Below the pieces are notes generated by a model that saw nothing but the letters and a program-made list of their open reading frames with translations, was not told where the DNA came from and made no database searches. A program made the translations under genes and the position numbers. This document shows positions 1 through 7,376 of a stretch of DNA of 64,000 nt, one piece after another. The first letter of the stretch is position 1. Each line of letters starts with the position of its first letter. The stretch is from NCBI RefSeq assembly GCF_000021485.1, contig NC_011761.1, forward strand, positions 1,146,001-1,210,000. Direction: 5' to 3'. This DNA is from Acidithiobacillus ferrooxidans ATCC 23270 (GTDB taxonomy: Bacteria; Pseudomonadota; Gammaproteobacteria; Acidithiobacillales; Acidithiobacillaceae).

Positions 1-2
1 AA

Positions 3-689
3 CGTAATCCCTTGGTGATTACCGAGAAAGCGGTTGGTCGCCGCAGCGAAAAGACCGTGAACGCTCGCGACCTGCATGCATTCCTGGAGGTCGGGCGTGA
101 CTTTACGAACTGGATCAAAAACCGGATCAAACAGTGGGGATTTGTGGAGGGGAAGGATTACATTCGCCTTGAAGGTTTGATCTCCCCCATTTTGGCGAGC
201 AAAGGCCGGAAAGAAAATGTTTGCTCGCCCGTTTTGGCGAGCAAAGGTCGTGGTGGACATAATGTCACGGAATACGCCCTGACCCTCGACATGGCCAAGC
301 ACCTGTCGATGATCGAGCGGTCACGGAGGGGACACGAAGCCCGCGAATACTTTATCGAATGCGAGCGCCGGTACCGTGGGCTCAGGGAGCAAACCGCGCC
401 GGTTCCGCCGGATACCACCAGGACCCCGGAAGAGTTGGCCTCACTGTTGCACTTGTACGCGGCGTCCGTGAAGGCCCACAAAGCCAATGGCTTAAATCAG
501 TTCCAGGCCGTGCTGGGCGCGCGTCGGGTGCTGCTGAAACAGTATCAGTTCGATATTAATCATCATTTGATTCTGAATGATGTGGAGTATTTGGCACGGG
601 TCGGGATGGTGTCGAACGAGCGCGAGAAACAAGATCGCCGTTTCTGGTTTCCCGACGAGATTGATGATGGTCCGAACACCACTCACTAA
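3..689 (+). CDS. AntA/AntB-type phage antirepressor, 5' end outside window
   Basis: The frame is open back to base 3. The family usually has about ten residues before the conserved core, so the true start probably lies just left of the window; TTG 12 and GTG 15 are the only starts inside it. The AntA core is clear: VNARDLHAFLEVGRDF, then NWIKNRI and a second block YALTLDMAKHLSMIE. In phages and integrative elements AntA proteins antagonise repressors, by inference here also. The middle holds an in-frame 42-bp tandem duplication (TTTTGGCGAGCAAAGG at 190-205 and 232-247) that doubles the peptide SP(I/V)LASKGR. The C-terminal third is not recognised. A terminator follows directly. Confidence 0.8.
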   Translation, partial: RNPLVITEKAVGRRSEKTVNARDLHAFLEVGRDFTNWIKNRIKQWGFVEGKDYIRLEGLISPILASKGRKENVCSPVLASKGRGGHNVTEYALTLDMAKHLSMIERSRRGHEAREYFIECERRYRGLREQTAPVPPDTTRTPEELASLLHLYAASVKAHKANGLNQFQAVLGARRVLLKQYQFDINHHLILNDVEYLARVGMVSNEREKQDRRFWFPDEIDDGPNTTH

Positions 690-705
690 GCCTGCAGATC
701 TACCC

Positions 706-737
706 AAAACCCCGGTGCAATGTGTAGCGGGGTTTTT
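706..737 (+). terminator. Rho-independent terminator after the antirepressor gene
   Basis: AACCCCG and CGGGGTT form a stem around a loop of about 13 bases, followed by TTTTT. It lies 17 bases after the stop codon. The same CCCC/GGGG plus T-run design follows three other genes in this block. Confidence 0.75.
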
Positions 738-814
738 CCTGAATCGATTAACACTCTCCGCAATCCCCCGGCCGCTCCGTCTGCCCGGATGGTCCGCCTG
801 GCTCCGTGCTGTGC

Positions 815-827
815 GGAAATCTGTCTG
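815..827 (+). promoter_or_regulatory. Recurrent leader motif GGAAATCTGTCTG upstream of the Api92-like gene
   Basis: GGAAATCTGTCTG lies 57 bases before the start codon at 884. Close relatives occur at 4834-4845, 4858-4870 and 5091-5104, each between a terminator or gene end and the next start codon. The recurrence is seen; a role as operator or promoter element is inferred. Confidence 0.4.
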
Positions 828-883
828 CTACCTCCTTTCGGAAATTATCGGGCATTCCGCCCATTTTCGAAAGGAGTAACACC

Positions 884-1639
884 ATGCCGAACCACACCAG
901 CAATATTCTGAACATCACCGGGCCCAAGCCGCTTCTGGACGAAATCCGGGCAAAGCACTTCCGGGTTCCAGAGGGCAAAACAGAACCGTGTCTTGATTTC
1001 GACACCATAATCCCGATGCCCAAAGATCTGGCCGATACAGTAGAGGGCTCAGGCATTGCTTGGGGAATGGATATCCTCAATGGAAAATTTGATCACCTTA
1101 TTCGTCTGGCAAAGGATCATCCGGACGATCCCCTGCCGGAGGATCTGGATATTCCTACAGCCATTGCCATTGGGCTGGATTGGTGCCCGGATGTTATCGA
1201 GGCTGGTTTCCAGGGTGTTCGCAACCTGGAGAACTACCATGCCAAATCCTGGTACGGTTGGTCGGTCAATAACTGGGGCACCAAATGGAACGCCTATTGG
1301 GGATCCATCAATGATCCGGCAGAGCCCTTCATCGAGGCTGCATATTCCACAGCTTGGTCCCCGGGAAGCGAGGCCATCGACGCTCTGGCCGCGATGTATC
1401 CCGGCGCGGAGTTTGAGCACCACTTTCTGGATGAAGGCGGTGGCTTTGCTGGCACACGGGAATACAGTGCCGGCGAATTGGTTTCCGATACGGACATAGA
1501 TTGGACATTCCATGCCCGGAACACCTTTGGGATGGACACTGAGGAGGAGGAAGACGAGGAGGAGACCACGGAAGACGTGCCAGAACCAGATCCAGCAACA
1601 CGGATGGGGATGAAACCTGATAGCCCCTGGGCCTTCTAG
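884..1639 (+). CDS. Api92/DUF1281-like protein
   Basis: Encodes 251 residues. ATG 884 is chosen because AAGGAG sits 8-12 bases upstream, although the frame is open from 806. The N-terminus (MPNHTSNILNITG, then FDTIIPMPKDL) matches the Api92-like/DUF1281 family found on phages, plasmids and integrative elements. The middle carries the family's aromatic WYGWSVNNWGTKWNAY segment, and the C-terminus is very acidic (EEEEDEEETTEDV). The biochemical role of this family is not known to me. The gene has its own terminator and a GGAAATCTGTCTG leader, which indicates an independently expressed cargo gene. Confidence 0.75.
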   Translation: MPNHTSNILNITGPKPLLDEIRAKHFRVPEGKTEPCLDFDTIIPMPKDLADTVEGSGIAWGMDILNGKFDHLIRLAKDHPDDPLPEDLDIPTAIAIGLDWCPDVIEAGFQGVRNLENYHAKSWYGWSVNNWGTKWNAYWGSINDPAEPFIEAAYSTAWSPGSEAIDALAAMYPGAEFEHHFLDEGGGFAGTREYSAGELVSDTDIDWTFHARNTFGMDTEEEEDEEETTEDVPEPDPATRMGMKPDSPWAF

Positions 1640-1651
1640 TCCGACCCCTCC

Positions 1652-1683
1652 AACCCCAGTGCATCTTGCACCGGGGTTTTTCT
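1652..1683 (+). terminator. Rho-independent terminator after the Api92-like gene
   Basis: A strong hairpin, ACCCCaGTGCA paired with TGCACcGGGGT around a TCT loop, is followed by TTTTTCTT. Confidence 0.85.
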
Positions 1684-1736
1684 TTGATCGCTGTCCGGTT
1701 TTCTGTCCGGTACCCATCCTTGGAAATTGAACATCC

Positions 1737-1787
1737 GCCCGCGCATTCCCCCTGCTGGGCCGTAGGCCAGGAGGGGGTCAAGCGGGC
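1737..1787 (+). repeat. Long imperfect hairpin, candidate left end of the TnpB element
   Basis: An outer GCCCGC/GCGGGC stem encloses CCCCCTGCTGG paired with CCAGGAGGGGG (one mismatch) around a short loop. No T-run follows, so it is not a normal terminator. It lies about 35 bases before the tnpB start, where IS200/IS605-type elements carry a subterminal hairpin. Assignment as an element end is inference. Confidence 0.35.
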
Positions 1788-1822
1788 TTGTTTGTCCATC
1801 GTTGTAAGGATAGTATAATTAC

Positions 1823-3202
1823 ATGCAGAAAGTCACGCGAACGGATCGGTGGTCGCTTGTTGCTACGGAGGAGCAGCGGCGCATGGTGCTGAGCACCACG
1901 GCGCTGTACCGGGCCTATTGCCGCGCGCTGATCGGCGTGCTCTGGGTACATCAAAAGGAAATCATCGCGGCACCATTCCCTGTCGCCGTCGTCGAACGAC
2001 TGATTCATGCGACCGCGCGGAACCCCAATCCCCAATACCACTATTTCGACCGGCACTTTCCCAAGTTCCCCAGCTACTTGCGCCGGGCGGCCATCATGGC
2101 GGCGCTGGGTCAGGCGTCCTCGTTCTCCACCCGCTATGATCAATGGCAGGGTGGTATCCGTAAACGGCGCGATGCCTTGCCGCCGCGCCGGACCGGGGAA
2201 AACGCGCTGAACCCCCCGTTGTATCGTGGTCAGTGCATTCGTTTCGATGAGCAGTACCAGCATGCCGAAATCAAGGTCTGGTCCGGTACCGACTGGATCT
2301 GGACCACCTTGCGGATCGCCGCCAAGCGGCACCGGCACGAGGCACCGCAAAACAAGGCGTTGTCTCCGATGCTGCTTGCGGACGGCAGCGGCGTCAAGCT
2401 CGCCATTCCTTTCGAAGTGCCTGTGCAGTTTCCGTCCAGAAAGGCCGCGCAGCGCGTCTGCGGGGTCGATCTGGGCATTCGTAAAACCGCCACCGCATCC
2501 ATTGTCTCCGCAGACGGTACGGTCGTGGCCCGGCAGTTTTTCCACCGGGGCGCGGACATCGACCGTCGGGACAAGGGGCTGGTGACGGTACGTTCCAAAG
2601 CCCGTCTCACCATGGGCAAAAGTGGCACACTCAGCAAGGGTTTTTGCAGGGCGGTCTATCGCAAGGCCCGCCACCGCAATCTGGACATGGCGCAACGCCT
2701 GTCCGGGGAAATCGTGGCGTTCGCCCAGGACCATGGGGCGCAGGTCATCGTATTGGAGCATCTCAAGCAGTACCGGCCCCGAGCCGGACGCAAGGGGTCC
2801 ACCCTCCGGCAGCGCTTCCACGGCTGGTTGCATAGCCTGCTCGCCCGGCGGATACGGGAACGGGCCGAAGAATCCGGATTGCTGGTCGAGTTCGTCAACC
2901 CGGCCGGCACGTCGGAACATGCGTACGACGGCTCGGGTGCCGTCAAGCGCGACGCCCGCAACTGGTCCTGGGTGACCTTCGCCACCGGCAAACGCTACAA
3001 CGCCGACTTAAACGCCTGCTACAACATCGCCGCGCGGTTCTTTGCCAAGATGTTGGGGCTCACGGGCAGAAATGCCCAGGCGTGTGTTCGCGGCAAAAGT
3101 TCCGCGACGCAACCGAGAATCCCGGTCACGCTCTCTACGCTATGGCGGCACGCGCAAGCCATGGCAACAGAGCATGAAGCCCCGACTACAGCACCTGCTT
3201 AG
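1823..3202 (+). CDS. tnpB: TnpB-family RNA-guided nuclease (IS200/IS605 accessory protein) lacking the zinc-finger cysteines
   Basis: Encodes 459 residues, a normal TnpB length. The split RuvC triad is intact: D216 in GVDLGIRKTA, E312 in VIVLEHLK and D395 in YNADLNACYNIAARF. TnpB proteins are transposon-encoded nucleases guided by an RNA made from the 3' end of the gene and element. Between RuvC-II and RuvC-III the usual CxxC...CxxC finger is missing: the segment reads TSEHAYDGSGAVKRDARN, with no cysteines. No TnpA transposase gene is adjacent, so the element is probably non-autonomous. A guide RNA would be expected over the gene end and the next ~130 bases; its boundary cannot be set here because an IS256 element inserted at 3338. 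TATAAT-like sequence precedes the start (GATAGTATAATTAC). Confidence 0.85.
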   Translation: MQKVTRTDRWSLVATEEQRRMVLSTTALYRAYCRALIGVLWVHQKEIIAAPFPVAVVERLIHATARNPNPQYHYFDRHFPKFPSYLRRAAIMAALGQASSFSTRYDQWQGGIRKRRDALPPRRTGENALNPPLYRGQCIRFDEQYQHAEIKVWSGTDWIWTTLRIAAKRHRHEAPQNKALSPMLLADGSGVKLAIPFEVPVQFPSRKAAQRVCGVDLGIRKTATASIVSADGTVVARQFFHRGADIDRRDKGLVTVRSKARLTMGKSGTLSKGFCRAVYRKARHRNLDMAQRLSGEIVAFAQDHGAQVIVLEHLKQYRPRAGRKGSTLRQRFHGWLHSLLARRIRERAEESGLLVEFVNPAGTSEHAYDGSGAVKRDARNWSWVTFATGKRYNADLNACYNIAARFFAKMLGLTGRNAQACVRGKSSATQPRIPVTLSTLWRHAQAMATEHEAPTTAPA

Positions 3203-3337
3203 TCGCGGGAGGATTCACGCCTGTCGTTTGGTCATGGAGAAATTCCAGGGCGAAGCCCGGGAGCAACCCAGTTGTGAACAGGAGCATTTTTGGAAAGAGC
3301 GCTTCGCTTCGATTTTCGAGGTGCAGCCGCCCGTCTA

Positions 3338-4751
3338 GAGCTATGATCGAAAGTGGTGTACGGGCGGGTTACATCTGACTTGAGCAAGGTGGCGCACTGT
3401 TGCTACAAAGGGTTTCGCAGACCAATGAGCAACGAGGAGTACGCCATGAAAGATAGTACCGTTTTTGAGAGTGGTATGGGAGAGCTGGGCCTGGGCATCG
3501 AAGGCGTACTTCGGCGAGCGGCACGTTCCCTGATCGAACAGGCCATAGAGACAGAGGTGTCCGTATTGCTGGAAGAGTTTTCTGCCGTGCGGATGGTCAA
3601 CGGTCGTCAGGCGGTCGTTCGTAATGGCCACCTGCCGGAACGAGAGATCATGACGGCTCTGGGACCTGTGCCGGTGAAGGTCCCCAAGGTTCGGGATCGC
3701 TCAGGCTCGGGGATTAAATTCAATTCGGCACTGGTGCCACCGTATGTGCGTAAATCGCGGACGGTGGCGGCCACGGTCCCCTGGCTGTATCTGCATGGGG
3801 TATCTTCTGGTCACATGCAGGAGGCGCTTTCTATCCTCCTGGGCGAAGAGGCCAAGGGACTATCCCCGGCGGCATTGGGACGCCTCAAGGCGCAGTGGAC
3901 GGAAGAGCATGCCGCTTGGCAACGCCGTTCCCTGGAAGGTAAACGGTATGCCTACTGGTGGGTGGACGGTGTCTATACCAATCTGCGTGCAGAGGAGGAT
4001 CCGCGCATCTGCTTGTTGGTGATTATTGGCGTGACTGCGGACGGGAACAAGGAATTGGTCAGCGTCAGCGACGGCCTGCGCGAATCCAAGGCCTCCTGGC
4101 TGGAGATTCTGCGCGACCTGCAGGCGCGTGGTCTGGAAGCCGCCCCCTTACTGGCGATTGGTGACGGTGCTATGGGCTTCTGGGCCGCATTGGATGAAGC
4201 GTATCCCAAAACCCGCCAGCAGCGCTGCTGGGTGCACAAGACCGCCAATATCCTCAACGAACTGCCCAAATCCAAGCAGGGCAAGGCGAAGGCGGCACTG
4301 CAGGAAATCTGGATGGCCGAGAGCCGGAAGGCCGCAGAGAAGGCCCTGGAGATCTTTGTGCGCAACTACCAGGCGAAGTATCCCAAGGCCGTGGCCAAAC
4401 TGGAAAAGGATCGGGCGGAATTGCTGGCTTTCTATGATTATCCGGCCGAACATTGGCGACACATCCGCACCACCAATGCCATTGAGTCGACCTTTGCCAC
4501 TGTGCGCCACCGGACGTCGCGCACCAAAAATTGTGTATCGCGCAACAGCTTCATTGGATTGGGTTTCAAAATGCTGCAGCAGGCAGAAAAGCGTTGGATC
4601 GCCATTTTCCATCCGGAGAAAGTACGCGATCTGTTTGCGGGGGTAAAATTCACCGATGGATTACCGGCTAATGAAACCCTGCCGGGGGACCAACAGGACG
4701 CCGCCTAAGCTATGTCAGCAAATGCTCATACACCAGAATTGACTATAGCTC
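3338..4751 (+). mobile_element. IS256-family insertion sequence, complete, 1414 bp
   Basis: Imperfect terminal inverted repeats are visible: GAGCTATgaTCgAaagTGG at 3338 and, on the complementary strand from 4751, GAGCTATagTCaAttcTGG. The element is flanked by a perfect 9-bp direct repeat GCCCGTCTA (3329-3337 and 4752-4760), matching the 8-9 bp duplications of IS256-family elements. One full-length transposase gene fills it. The insertion lies 135 bases after tnpB and probably disrupts the right end of that element. Confidence 0.93.
3446..4708 (+). CDS. IS256-family (mutator-type) DDE transposase
   Basis: Encodes 420 residues from ATG 3446, preceded by GAGGAG at good spacing; the frame also opens at 3353 and ATG 3425. 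Mutator-type hallmarks are present: the N-terminal LIEQAIETEVSVLLEEF helix, WVDGVYTNLR with the first catalytic Asp, AIGDGAMGFW with the second, and the NAIESTFATVRHRT block carrying the catalytic Glu. It catalyses cut-and-paste or copy-out transposition of the element. The frame is intact and the ends are recognisable, so the copy may still be active. Confidence 0.95.
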   Translation: MKDSTVFESGMGELGLGIEGVLRRAARSLIEQAIETEVSVLLEEFSAVRMVNGRQAVVRNGHLPEREIMTALGPVPVKVPKVRDRSGSGIKFNSALVPPYVRKSRTVAATVPWLYLHGVSSGHMQEALSILLGEEAKGLSPAALGRLKAQWTEEHAAWQRRSLEGKRYAYWWVDGVYTNLRAEEDPRICLLVIIGVTADGNKELVSVSDGLRESKASWLEILRDLQARGLEAAPLLAIGDGAMGFWAALDEAYPKTRQQRCWVHKTANILNELPKSKQGKAKAALQEIWMAESRKAAEKALEIFVRNYQAKYPKAVAKLEKDRAELLAFYDYPAEHWRHIRTTNAIESTFATVRHRTSRTKNCVSRNSFIGLGFKMLQQAEKRWIAIFHPEKVRDLFAGVKFTDGLPANETLPGDQQDAA

Positions 4752-4833
4752 GCCCGTCTATCTTAACCATCGCCTGCGACATCTTGGTTTGATGTCGTAA
4801 CTTGAGGGATTTCTTCTTGACCCTGGCCCGTGC

Positions 4834-4870
4834 GGAAACCTGTCCATCGGCGTGATCGGAAAACTGTCTG
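4834..4870 (+). promoter_or_regulatory. Two copies of the GGAAA-CTGTC leader motif
   Basis: GGAAACCTGTCC at 4834 and GGAAAACTGTCTG at 4858 lie 24 bases apart, upstream of the small ORF at 4907. They match the motifs before the genes at 884 and 5144. The function is inferred. Confidence 0.4.
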
Positions 4871-4906
4871 ATATCTCCTGACGGCAAGACTCTCAAGGAG
4901 GTTCCC

Positions 4907-4996
4907 ATGGCGCTCGTCGTCATCTTCTGCGTTGTGTCTGGTGTTGCCATTTATGGCAGCATCCGGCCTTCGCTGTATCGGCTCGGTATCATTTGA
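4907..4996 (+). CDS. Predicted 29-residue hydrophobic peptide
   Basis: ATG 4907 follows AAGGAGGTTCCC and opens a 29-codon frame. The product starts MALVVIFCVVSGVAIYG, a single membrane-spanning stretch, and ends SIRPSLYRLGII with two arginines, giving a small single-pass membrane peptide topology. It has its own double leader motif upstream and its own terminator at 5055, which argues that it is a real transcription unit. No family is recognised; it could be a type I toxin-like or regulatory peptide, which is only inference. Confidence 0.5.
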   Translation: MALVVIFCVVSGVAIYGSIRPSLYRLGII

Positions 4997-5054
4997 TACT
5001 GATCCCCTAAGTTGATCCGTATGTAACCCATACGGTTTCAATATTCTCCCACCC

Positions 5055-5086
5055 AACCCTATTGCTTCGGCTTTAGGGTTTTTCTT
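5055..5086 (+). terminator. Rho-independent terminator after the 29-codon ORF
   Basis: AACCCTAttGC and GCtTTAGGGTT pair around a TTCG tetraloop, followed by TTTCTTT. Confidence 0.85.
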
Positions 5087-5090
5087 TGTT

Positions 5091-5104
5091 CGAAAACCTG
5101 TCTG
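5091..5104 (+). promoter_or_regulatory. Leader motif CGAAAACCTGTCTG upstream of the ParB-like gene
   Basis: Fourth member of the GGAAA-CTGTCTG series. It starts five bases after the preceding terminator and lies 40 bases before the start codon at 5144. Confidence 0.4.
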
Positions 5105-5143
5105 CGATCGGCATTCGGCAAAGATTCGATACAGGAGGACGTG

Positions 5144-5512
5144 ATGCATCGCTATCTAATGAGCATTCATGGCGTTAAAAGCAAAGAGCACCTGGAAAAG
5201 GTGACGGAGGAGATGCGAGAACTGGGGGCGCCGATCATTCGTGTGGTGGACTGTGGTGACACCTATTTCGCCCTGGAAGGCACGCATAGGCTCCGAGCAG
5301 CCTGCTTGCTGGGCATAACCCCCACGCTGGATGTTGTTGGCGAGCAGGACCAGGTGGATCTCACCTGGATGGATATTCGGGACAATTTCCCCGATGGAAC
5401 GGTGGCCATGCCAGCCGGCGAGATTGTTGCCGCCTTGCGTGACCCGTACGGCAATGGCAGTTACCGGATCAATGATGATGGGCTGCTGGAGCTGGTACAG
5501 GCCGGAATTTAG
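5144..5512 (+). CDS. Small ParB/sulfiredoxin-fold-like protein
   Basis: Encodes 122 residues from ATG 5144, preceded by AGGAGG; GTG 5141 is also possible. The central motif FALEGTHRLRAACLLG resembles the GxHRxxAA nucleotide-binding loop of ParB N-terminal-like domains. No helix-turn-helix or C-terminal dimerisation domain is present, so it is not a full partition protein. Such single-domain ParB-like proteins are common on plasmids and integrative elements. The fold is inferred from this motif alone. The gene is flanked by leader motif and terminator. Confidence 0.6.
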   Translation: MHRYLMSIHGVKSKEHLEKVTEEMRELGAPIIRVVDCGDTYFALEGTHRLRAACLLGITPTLDVVGEQDQVDLTWMDIRDNFPDGTVAMPAGEIVAALRDPYGNGSYRINDDGLLELVQAGI

Positions 5513-5539
5513 CTTGATCCAGCGGATCTGACCCACCCC

Positions 5540-5567
5540 AACCCCAAGCTTCGGCCTGGGGTTTTTC
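5540..5567 (+). terminator. Rho-independent terminator after the ParB-like gene
   Basis: AACCCCAaGC and GCcTGGGGTT pair around TTCG, followed by TTTC. Confidence 0.85.
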
Positions 5568-5628
5568 TTGTCCTGATCTGTTGGTGTCGTGCTGACGTAG
5601 ATCCAGTGCCCTTGGCTTCTGTGTTGGG

Positions 5629-5762
5629 GTGTGACAAATTTGTGTCAGAGCCAGCAACGACCGAGGCGCCAGTGTAGTAGATTGAGGTAGGTTATGGCTT
5701 TGGCAAGCGGCGCAACTTATTGATAAATATATGGCTATGATGAGAAATACTGAATGGCATTC
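5629..5762 (+). other. att-like island end, copy 1
   Basis: This 134-bp stretch matches 54323-54457. It begins with the near-palindrome TGTGACAAATTTGTGTCA, contains 38 identical bases (5692-5729, starting TTATGGCTTTGGCAAGCGG) and ends in the shared core TACTGAATGGCATTC. After the core the two copies diverge completely. In the second copy the core runs into the 3' half of a tRNA-Ala gene, so this is most simply an integrase-type attachment end. No integrase gene lies in the window. Confidence 0.7.
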
Positions 5763-5794
5763 CGGCGTTTTCACCGCAGACGGGAGATGGATCA

Positions 5795-6244
5795 ATGAAC
5801 AGCATGGGTGCATCACAGCGAAAAAGGGGAATCCGCATGGCCGGCGCGGCGGTGGGTCTCATGATGGCACCGGTTTTAGCCGTGGCGCAGACGGTCGCCG
5901 TCACCACGTCGGGTCCATTAGCGGCACAGGCGGGGCCGGTCGAGCATTTCTACTATGGCCCGGGCATGATGGGCAGTTGGGGTCCCGGCTATTACGGTCT
6001 TGGCATGATGGGTGGTTTCGGACTGTTTTGGGGAATGCTGTGGCTGCTGGTTCTCGTGGGGATCGTGTGCGGCATTCTGTTTCTGATTCGCGGGGCTTTT
6101 GCCTGCAGGCATCACCATGGGTGCAGGAGCGGCCTGTCGGACAACGAAAATGTTACCGCCCTCAATCTCCTGGACGACCGGTATGCGCGCGGCGAGATCA
6201 AGCGTGACGAATACCTGGAAAAGCGGAAGGATCTGGGAAAATGA
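5795..6244 (+). CDS. SHOCT-domain membrane protein
   Basis: Encodes 149 residues. An N-terminal signal-like segment (MAGAAVGLMMAPVLAVAQT after a basic stretch) is followed by a Gly/Met/Tyr-rich region, a transmembrane helix (LFWGMLWLLVLVGIVCGILF) and a C-terminal SHOCT motif (LNLLDDRYARGEIKRDEYLEKR). SHOCT domains are short C-terminal modules thought to mediate oligomerisation. An internal ATG at 5837 is an alternative start. The stop overlaps the next start as ATGA, so the two are probably co-translated. Confidence 0.75.
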   Translation: MNSMGASQRKRGIRMAGAAVGLMMAPVLAVAQTVAVTTSGPLAAQAGPVEHFYYGPGMMGSWGPGYYGLGMMGGFGLFWGMLWLLVLVGIVCGILFLIRGAFACRHHHGCRSGLSDNENVTALNLLDDRYARGEIKRDEYLEKRKDLGK

Positions 6245-6582
6245 GCGGGCATAAGGGGTGGGGGATGATATTGGCCGCGGGATGGCTTACAGTCCTGAGC
6301 GGTTGTGCGGTGGCTCCAGGACCCGCCTATGTGGAGGGATCAATCCCTGAAGCGGTGGTTGTGCCGGGGCCGCCACCCCCTCTGCCAATGTCAGTGGTCC
6401 CGCCAGCGCCGGCAGTGGGAATGGTTTGGCTGCCGGGCGCTTGGGCCTGGCGGGGACGATGGATATGGGGACCAGGGCGCTGGACCTATCCGCCCCATCC
6501 TTACGCCCGCTGGGTACCCGGCCCCTGGTGGCATAGGGACGGACGCTGGTTCTGGGGCCGGGGCCATTGGATAAGGCGGTAG
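6241..6582 (+). CDS. Lipoprotein with Trp/Pro-rich W-x-PG-x-W repeats
   Basis: Encodes 113 residues with a lipoprotein signal ending LTVLSGCAV (lipobox LSGC). The mature part is Pro- and Trp-rich, with repeats such as WLPGAWAWRG, WIWGPGRWTY and WVPGPWWHRDGRWFWGRGHW. These resemble YXWXPGXW-repeat outer-envelope lipoproteins of proteobacteria, whose function is unknown. It overlaps the SHOCT gene by ATGA. Placement beside an EPS operon suggests an envelope role, but this is only context. Confidence 0.7.
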   Translation: MSGHKGWGMILAAGWLTVLSGCAVAPGPAYVEGSIPEAVVVPGPPPPLPMSVVPPAPAVGMVWLPGAWAWRGRWIWGPGRWTYPPHPYARWVPGPWWHRDGRWFWGRGHWIRR

Positions 6583-6689
6583 CGCGTTGTTTTTTCGATC
6601 TGGTCCGCTGGCGTTCATAAAAGCGTCATATTTGTGGTGTATTCTCAGAAGTGGGCACGCCCGCCCGTCCATTGGCCTGGAGACTGATC

Positions 6690-6947
6690 ATGGAACTCAA
6701 CCCATTGCAAACCCGAGTGGCACAACTCTATCAGGAGGGCCTATATGCCAGTATCGGCAGTTGGGAGGATGCCCAGCTCACCCACGATGCGTTGTTTTTG
6801 TTTCTGCTCCAAGAGGCAGGAGGACGTACCGACCTGGATGTCTTAGAGAGTCGGGTCGCTGTGGTCAGTGAACATCTGCAGTATTTTCTGGATGATCTGG
6901 CATCGGCAATAGCGAACGCCGCAGAAGACTCCTCTGACGGCGATTAG
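6690..6947 (+). CDS. Small acidic hypothetical protein
   Basis: Encodes 85 residues from ATG 6690 (MELNPLQTRVAQLYQEGLYA), preceded by GGAG; the frame is open from 6651. The product looks fully helical and acidic, with no signal peptide or membrane segment. The family is not recognised. Codon use resembles the neighbours and the frame covers the whole space, which is the reason for calling it. Confidence 0.55.
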   Translation: MELNPLQTRVAQLYQEGLYASIGSWEDAQLTHDALFLFLLQEAGGRTDLDVLESRVAVVSEHLQYFLDDLASAIANAAEDSSDGD

Positions 6948-6991
6948 CCATAAGCGTTGCCATTCTTTTTCCACGCAGAGGAGATACACTG

Positions 6992-7210
6992 ATGTCCGAG
7001 GAAAATCAGGAAGTCCAGCATCACCAAGTAGCGGGTGAGTCACAGGTTCCCGCGGAGGCGCGCTACTGCATGATCGCCGAAGCCGCTTATTTCATCGCCG
7101 AGCGGAGCGGTTTTGAGGGAGACTGCAAGGCGTACTGGCTTGCCGCCGAATGTGAGATCGACCGGATGCTTGGCGCTACGGCGACGGACGCATCATTCAT
7201 CCTTGATTGA
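6992..7210 (+). CDS. DUF2934-type small protein
   Basis: Encodes 72 residues from ATG 6992, with GAGGAG upstream. The core IAEAAYFIAERSGFEGD followed by YWLAAECEIDRML matches the DUF2934 pattern (I-x-x-x-A-Y-x-x-x-E-x-x-G and W-x-x-A-E-x-E-I). The function is unknown. It stands 45 bases after the previous gene and 166 bases before the EPS operon. Confidence 0.7.
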   Translation: MSEENQEVQHHQVAGESQVPAEARYCMIAEAAYFIAERSGFEGDCKAYWLAAECEIDRMLGATATDASFILD

Positions 7211-7376
7211 CAGGAATTTGGTTTTTTGTTGCCGCAGACAAACGATCTCATGGAATTGGCCTTGGCGCTGTTTCTCAGTGTGGTTTTGGTGGTGTTTCGC
7301 AGAGTGGCATATCGCTTATAAGTTATGTTAATATCCACGCCAAGCAAGCCGGAACAACAACAGGCTGGGAGAAGCG

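Noticed and set aside
1823-3202. A Cas12-type CRISPR effector
   Set aside because: Length (459), TnpB-like order of RuvC motifs and absence of any array or cas1/cas2 favour a transposon TnpB.
3042-3338. Plus-strand ORF overlapping the tnpB 3' end
   Set aside because: It is out of frame with tnpB, Arg/Ser-rich and ends at the IS256 junction; more likely guide RNA or non-coding sequence.
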